63,770 nt of DNA, from the NCBI GenBank assembly GCA_023264815.1, contig JAHFUZ010000023.1, forward strand, positions 1 to 63,770, in the 5' to 3' direction. Below, one piece after another: positions 61,621 to 63,770 of the stretch. The stretch's first letter is position 1. The number at the start of each line of letters is the position of its first letter. Below the pieces are notes generated by a model. That model was not told where the DNA came from and did no database searches. It was given only the letters and a program-made list of their open reading frames with translations. Source of the stretch: Arthrobacter sp. GTDB taxonomy: Bacteria; Actinomycetota; Actinomycetes; Actinomycetales; Micrococcaceae. The translations under genes were made by a program, and so were the position numbers.

Positions 61621-63369
61621 CTACCGCCGCGGAATGTTCCGCAGGTTGCTCCGGGCCATGCTGACAGCCTCCCCGGCACCGCGGTTCAGCACCACCTTGG
61701 ACATGGCCGTGGCGAAGCCCAGCACCTGCGAGCCGGAAATCTTCGGCGGCAGGGAGAGTGCCTGCGGATCCGTGATCAGTTCCACGAGCGACGGCCCGGG
61801 GTGCGCGAACGCCGCCCGGTAGGCCCCCTCGATCCGCGCCGGATCCGTGACCCGCACGGCGTGGAAACCCAGCGCGCGGGCCACGGCGGCGTAGTCCGCG
61901 TCCGGCACATCCACGCCGAAATCAGGAAGCCCGTCCACCAGCATCTCGAGTTTGACCATGCCCAGCGTGGAGTTGTTGAAGACCACCACGTTGACCGGCA
62001 GCTTGTGAGCGGCCACCGTAATCAGCTCGCCCAGCAGCATCGACAGGCCGCCGTCGCCGGACACGGACACCACCTGGCGGCCGGGGAACGCCACCTGGGC
62101 ACCGATGGCGTGCGGCAGGGCATTCGCCATGGAGCCGTGCAGGAAGGAACCAATCAGCCGGCGGGTGCCCAGCGGGTTGATGTAGCGGGCCGTCCAAACG
62201 TTGCACATGCCGGTGTCCGCGGTGAAGATGGCATCCTCCGCAGCCACCTGGTCCAGCAGCGACGCCGCGTATTCGGGGTGGATGGGCTGCTTCTTCTCCA
62301 CCTTGCGGGTGTAGGCGCCCACGGCCTTGTTCATCAGCCGGTCGTGCTTCTTGAGCATCTGGTCCAGGAACCGGCGGCTCTTCTTCGCCTTGATCAGCGG
62401 CAGCAGCGCCAGCAGGGTCGGCAGCACGTCGCCATGGACGGCGATGTCGACGTCGGTCCGCCGCCCCAGCCGGTGCGCTACCCGGTCCACCTGTGCAGTC
62501 CGGGTGTCCGGCAGGAACTGGTCGTACGGGAAATCGGTGCCCAGGAGGACTAGGAGATCGGCGTCCTCGATGCCTTCGGCGGCGGCCCCATAGCCCAGCA
62601 GGCCGGTCATGCCGATATCGAAGGGGTTGCTGTACTGGACGAAGTCCTTGCCACGGAGCGAGTGGCCAATGGGCGCCTTCGCGAGTTCTGCGAGCGCCAT
62701 GAGTTCACTGTGGGCGCCCTCGACGCCGGCGCCCGCGAAGATGGCGACCTTGCCGGCGTCGTTGATGGCATCCGCCAACTCCCGGACACTTGCCGGGTCC
62801 GGGACGAGGCTTGCGGGCCGGAAGGTGGCCGGCAGCGGCGTTTCGGCCGTCGCTTCCAGCCCGGCGATATCGCCAGGCAGGGTCACGACGGCGACTCCGC
62901 CGAGCCCCAGCGCGTGCTGGATGGCGCTGTGCATCACACGCGGCGCCTGCTCGGCGGTGCTGATCAGTTCCGAGTACACGGAGCACTCATTGAAGAGCCG
63001 GTCCGGGTGCGTCTCCTGGAAGAAGCCGCTGCCGATCTGTTTGCTGGGGATGTGCGAGGCGATGGCCAGCACGGGAGCCCCGGACCGGTTCGCGTCGTAG
63101 AGGCCATTGATCAGGTGGAGGTTTCCCGGTCCGCAGGAACCTGCGCAGACGGCGAGCTTGCCGGTGAGCTGGGCCTCCGCGGCCGCGGCGAAGGCGGCGG
63201 CTTCTTCATGCCGGACATGGATCCAGTCAATGCCGCCCTCTGCGGAGCCACCCGTCTTCCGGACCGCGTCCACGATGGGGTTAAGGCTGTCCCCCACGAT
63301 GCCGTAGATCCGCTGCACACCGGCAGCCTGGAGTTGTTCAATGAGCTGGGTGGCGAGTTCCTTGGCCAT
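61621..63369 (-). CDS. poxB: Pyruvate oxidase/dehydrogenase-type TPP enzyme (PoxB-like)
   Basis: A 582-aa TPP/FAD enzyme. The N-terminal PYR domain shows HVRHEEAAAFAAAAEAQLTG with the catalytic Glu and GSCGPGNLHLINGLYDA; the C-terminal PP domain shows GDGGLSMLLGELITVAAHKL and FNNSTLGMVKLE. The order and wording match pyruvate:quinone oxidoreductase (PoxB), which makes acetate and CO2 at the membrane. ATG 63369 (MAKELATQLIEQLQAAGVQR in outline) is chosen; the frame upstream runs through the dispersed repeat. Confidence 0.9.
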   Translation of the reverse strand: MAKELATQLIEQLQAAGVQRIYGIVGDSLNPIVDAVRKTGGSAEGGIDWIHVRHEEAAAFAAAAEAQLTGKLAVCAGSCGPGNLHLINGLYDANRSGAPVLAIASHIPSKQIGSGFFQETHPDRLFNECSVYSELISTAEQAPRVMHSAIQHALGLGGVAVVTLPGDIAGLEATAETPLPATFRPASLVPDPASVRELADAINDAGKVAIFAGAGVEGAHSELMALAELAKAPIGHSLRGKDFVQYSNPFDIGMTGLLGYGAAAEGIEDADLLVLLGTDFPYDQFLPDTRTAQVDRVAHRLGRRTDVDIAVHGDVLPTLLALLPLIKAKKSRRFLDQMLKKHDRLMNKAVGAYTRKVEKKQPIHPEYAASLLDQVAAEDAIFTADTGMCNVWTARYINPLGTRRLIGSFLHGSMANALPHAIGAQVAFPGRQVVSVSGDGGLSMLLGELITVAAHKLPVNVVVFNNSTLGMVKLEMLVDGLPDFGVDVPDADYAAVARALGFHAVRVTDPARIEGAYRAAFAHPGPSLVELITDPQALSLPPKISGSQVLGFATAMSKVVLNRGAGEAVSMARSNLRNIPRR

Positions 63370-63437
63370 GGGTGCAGACTCCCGCGTTGGTGGTGGCGTG
63401 CTGACATGGCCCAATATAGTCCTCCGCCCCCTTTGGG

Positions 63438-63540
63438 GACGCTCTATCACTTAACGCAGGAAAAACAAGGACGCTCTATCACTCTCTTGAAGAAAGTGAT
63501 AGAGCGTCCGGTGAAAACCCGCATTAAGTGAGAGAGCGTC
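63438..63540. repeat. Dispersed double-hairpin repeat, copy 3
   Basis: Outer arms GACGCTCTATCACTTAA and TTAAGTGAGAGAGCGTC enclose an inner hairpin (GGACGCTCTATCACTCTC with GAAAGTGATAGAGCGTCC, loop TTGAA). The inner CTATCAC/GTGATAG change on both arms keeps pairing relative to copies 1 and 2. It lies just upstream of poxB. Confidence 0.88.
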
Positions 63541-63558
63541 CTGGTGGGGCGGACGGCT

Positions 63559-63602
63559 GGTGACGTACGACGGCGGGTGGGCGCCCGCCGTCGTACGTCA
63601 CC
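63559..63602. terminator. Perfect 19-bp hairpin at the end of the rightmost gene
   Basis: GGTGACGTACGACGGCGGG (63559-63577) pairs with 63584-63602 around the loop TGGGCG. It lies 27 bp after the stop of the leftward gene at the window's edge and is its probable terminator. Confidence 0.75.
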
Positions 63603-63628
63603 TCGCGCCCTCCCCCGCGGGAGCCGCG

Positions 63629-63770
63629 CTAGGCGTTCAGGAGGTCTTTGTCCTTGTCGCCGTCCTTGGCGGGCCGGTTCCAGGCGTCGCCCTGTTCGCG
63701 GTCCAGGTGCGTGGCCTTCTTGTTCTTCAGGGCGAAGACGTAAACCACCAGCGAGATGGCGATGGCCACG
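63629..63770 (-). CDS. 3' end of a membrane protein gene (partial)
   Basis: The last 47 codons of a gene that continues beyond the window. They encode the end of a membrane span (VAIAISLVVYVFALKNKKAT) and a polar tail with LDREQGDAWN and a Lys/Asp-rich end (KDGDKDKDLLNA). The pattern suits the C-terminus of an amino-acid permease or other secondary transporter, but too little is visible to name it. Confidence 0.6.
   Translation of the reverse strand, partial: VAIAISLVVYVFALKNKKATHLDREQGDAWNRPAKDGDKDKDLLNA

Overview
The window is high-GC DNA with strongly G/C-ending codons, dense operons separated by short gaps, and many GTG starts. The gene families (Lhr helicase next to an Nei-type glycosylase, PEP carboxylase, GH76, YcnI, a DtxR/IdeR-type iron box, a SARP regulator) point to a soil actinobacterium of the Arthrobacter/Pseudarthrobacter group. 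The genus is inferred from gene content, not from a marker gene.

Layout. (1) 269-8652: an 8.3-kb integrated element sits in the 3' end of tRNA-Ser(CGA), bounded by a 21-bp direct repeat (336-356 and 8632-8652). It has an integrase, an XRE repressor, an excisionase-like protein, a second tyrosine recombinase, an HTH/zinc-finger protein, an HK97-type major capsid protein and several small unknowns. No portal, large terminase or tail gene is seen, so it looks like a phage satellite of the phiRv1/phiRv2 kind. A gene-free stretch in it holds three arrays of GGG runs at an exact 5-nt period. (2) 8851-16602: a glycerophosphodiester locus with a LacI regulator, a cytosolic GDPD, an ABC importer and a divergent secreted GDPD. 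The shared promoter carries two near-identical operator-like sites in opposite orientation. (3) 16603-28517: mostly housekeeping genes (CPA2 antiporter, nitronate monooxygenase, YcnI, DUF4232 lipoprotein, Lhr, Nei) with remnants of a methyltransferase, a Rieske protein and a membrane protein. (4) 28518-31267: an AT-richer island with an SQD1-like sugar-nucleotide enzyme and a convergent class V aminotransferase. (5) 31816-34247: SRPBCC/ArsR pair and an RluA-type pseudouridine synthase.

(6) 34401-38825 is the most unusual part. Two short paralogous peptides share the motif ELLPxRETL and an Ala/Asn/Ser-rich C-terminal half. Downstream of them lies one protein that joins a PqqD-like N-terminal domain, an M50 membrane metalloprotease (HELGH) and a MinD/ParA-type ATPase. 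Divergent from them are a small acidic protein and a minimal SARP regulator. The divergent promoter has three heptamers spaced exactly 11 bp apart, as expected of a SARP site. This reads as a peptide-maturation system of a type I cannot match to a named family.

(7) 38904-63770: DedA protein, PEP carboxylase, acyl-CoA dehydrogenase/SDR pair, GH76, an iron-regulated FbpABC importer, YdeI-like, VOC and NUDIX proteins, tRNA-guanine transglycosylase with a YhhQ-type queuosine-precursor transporter, a TetR operon with a clear double operator, a PdxK-type kinase, a lipoprotein serpin, a PoxB-type TPP enzyme and the 3' end of a membrane protein. A dispersed ~102-bp double-hairpin repeat occurs three times (39894, 60055, 63438) with compensatory base changes.
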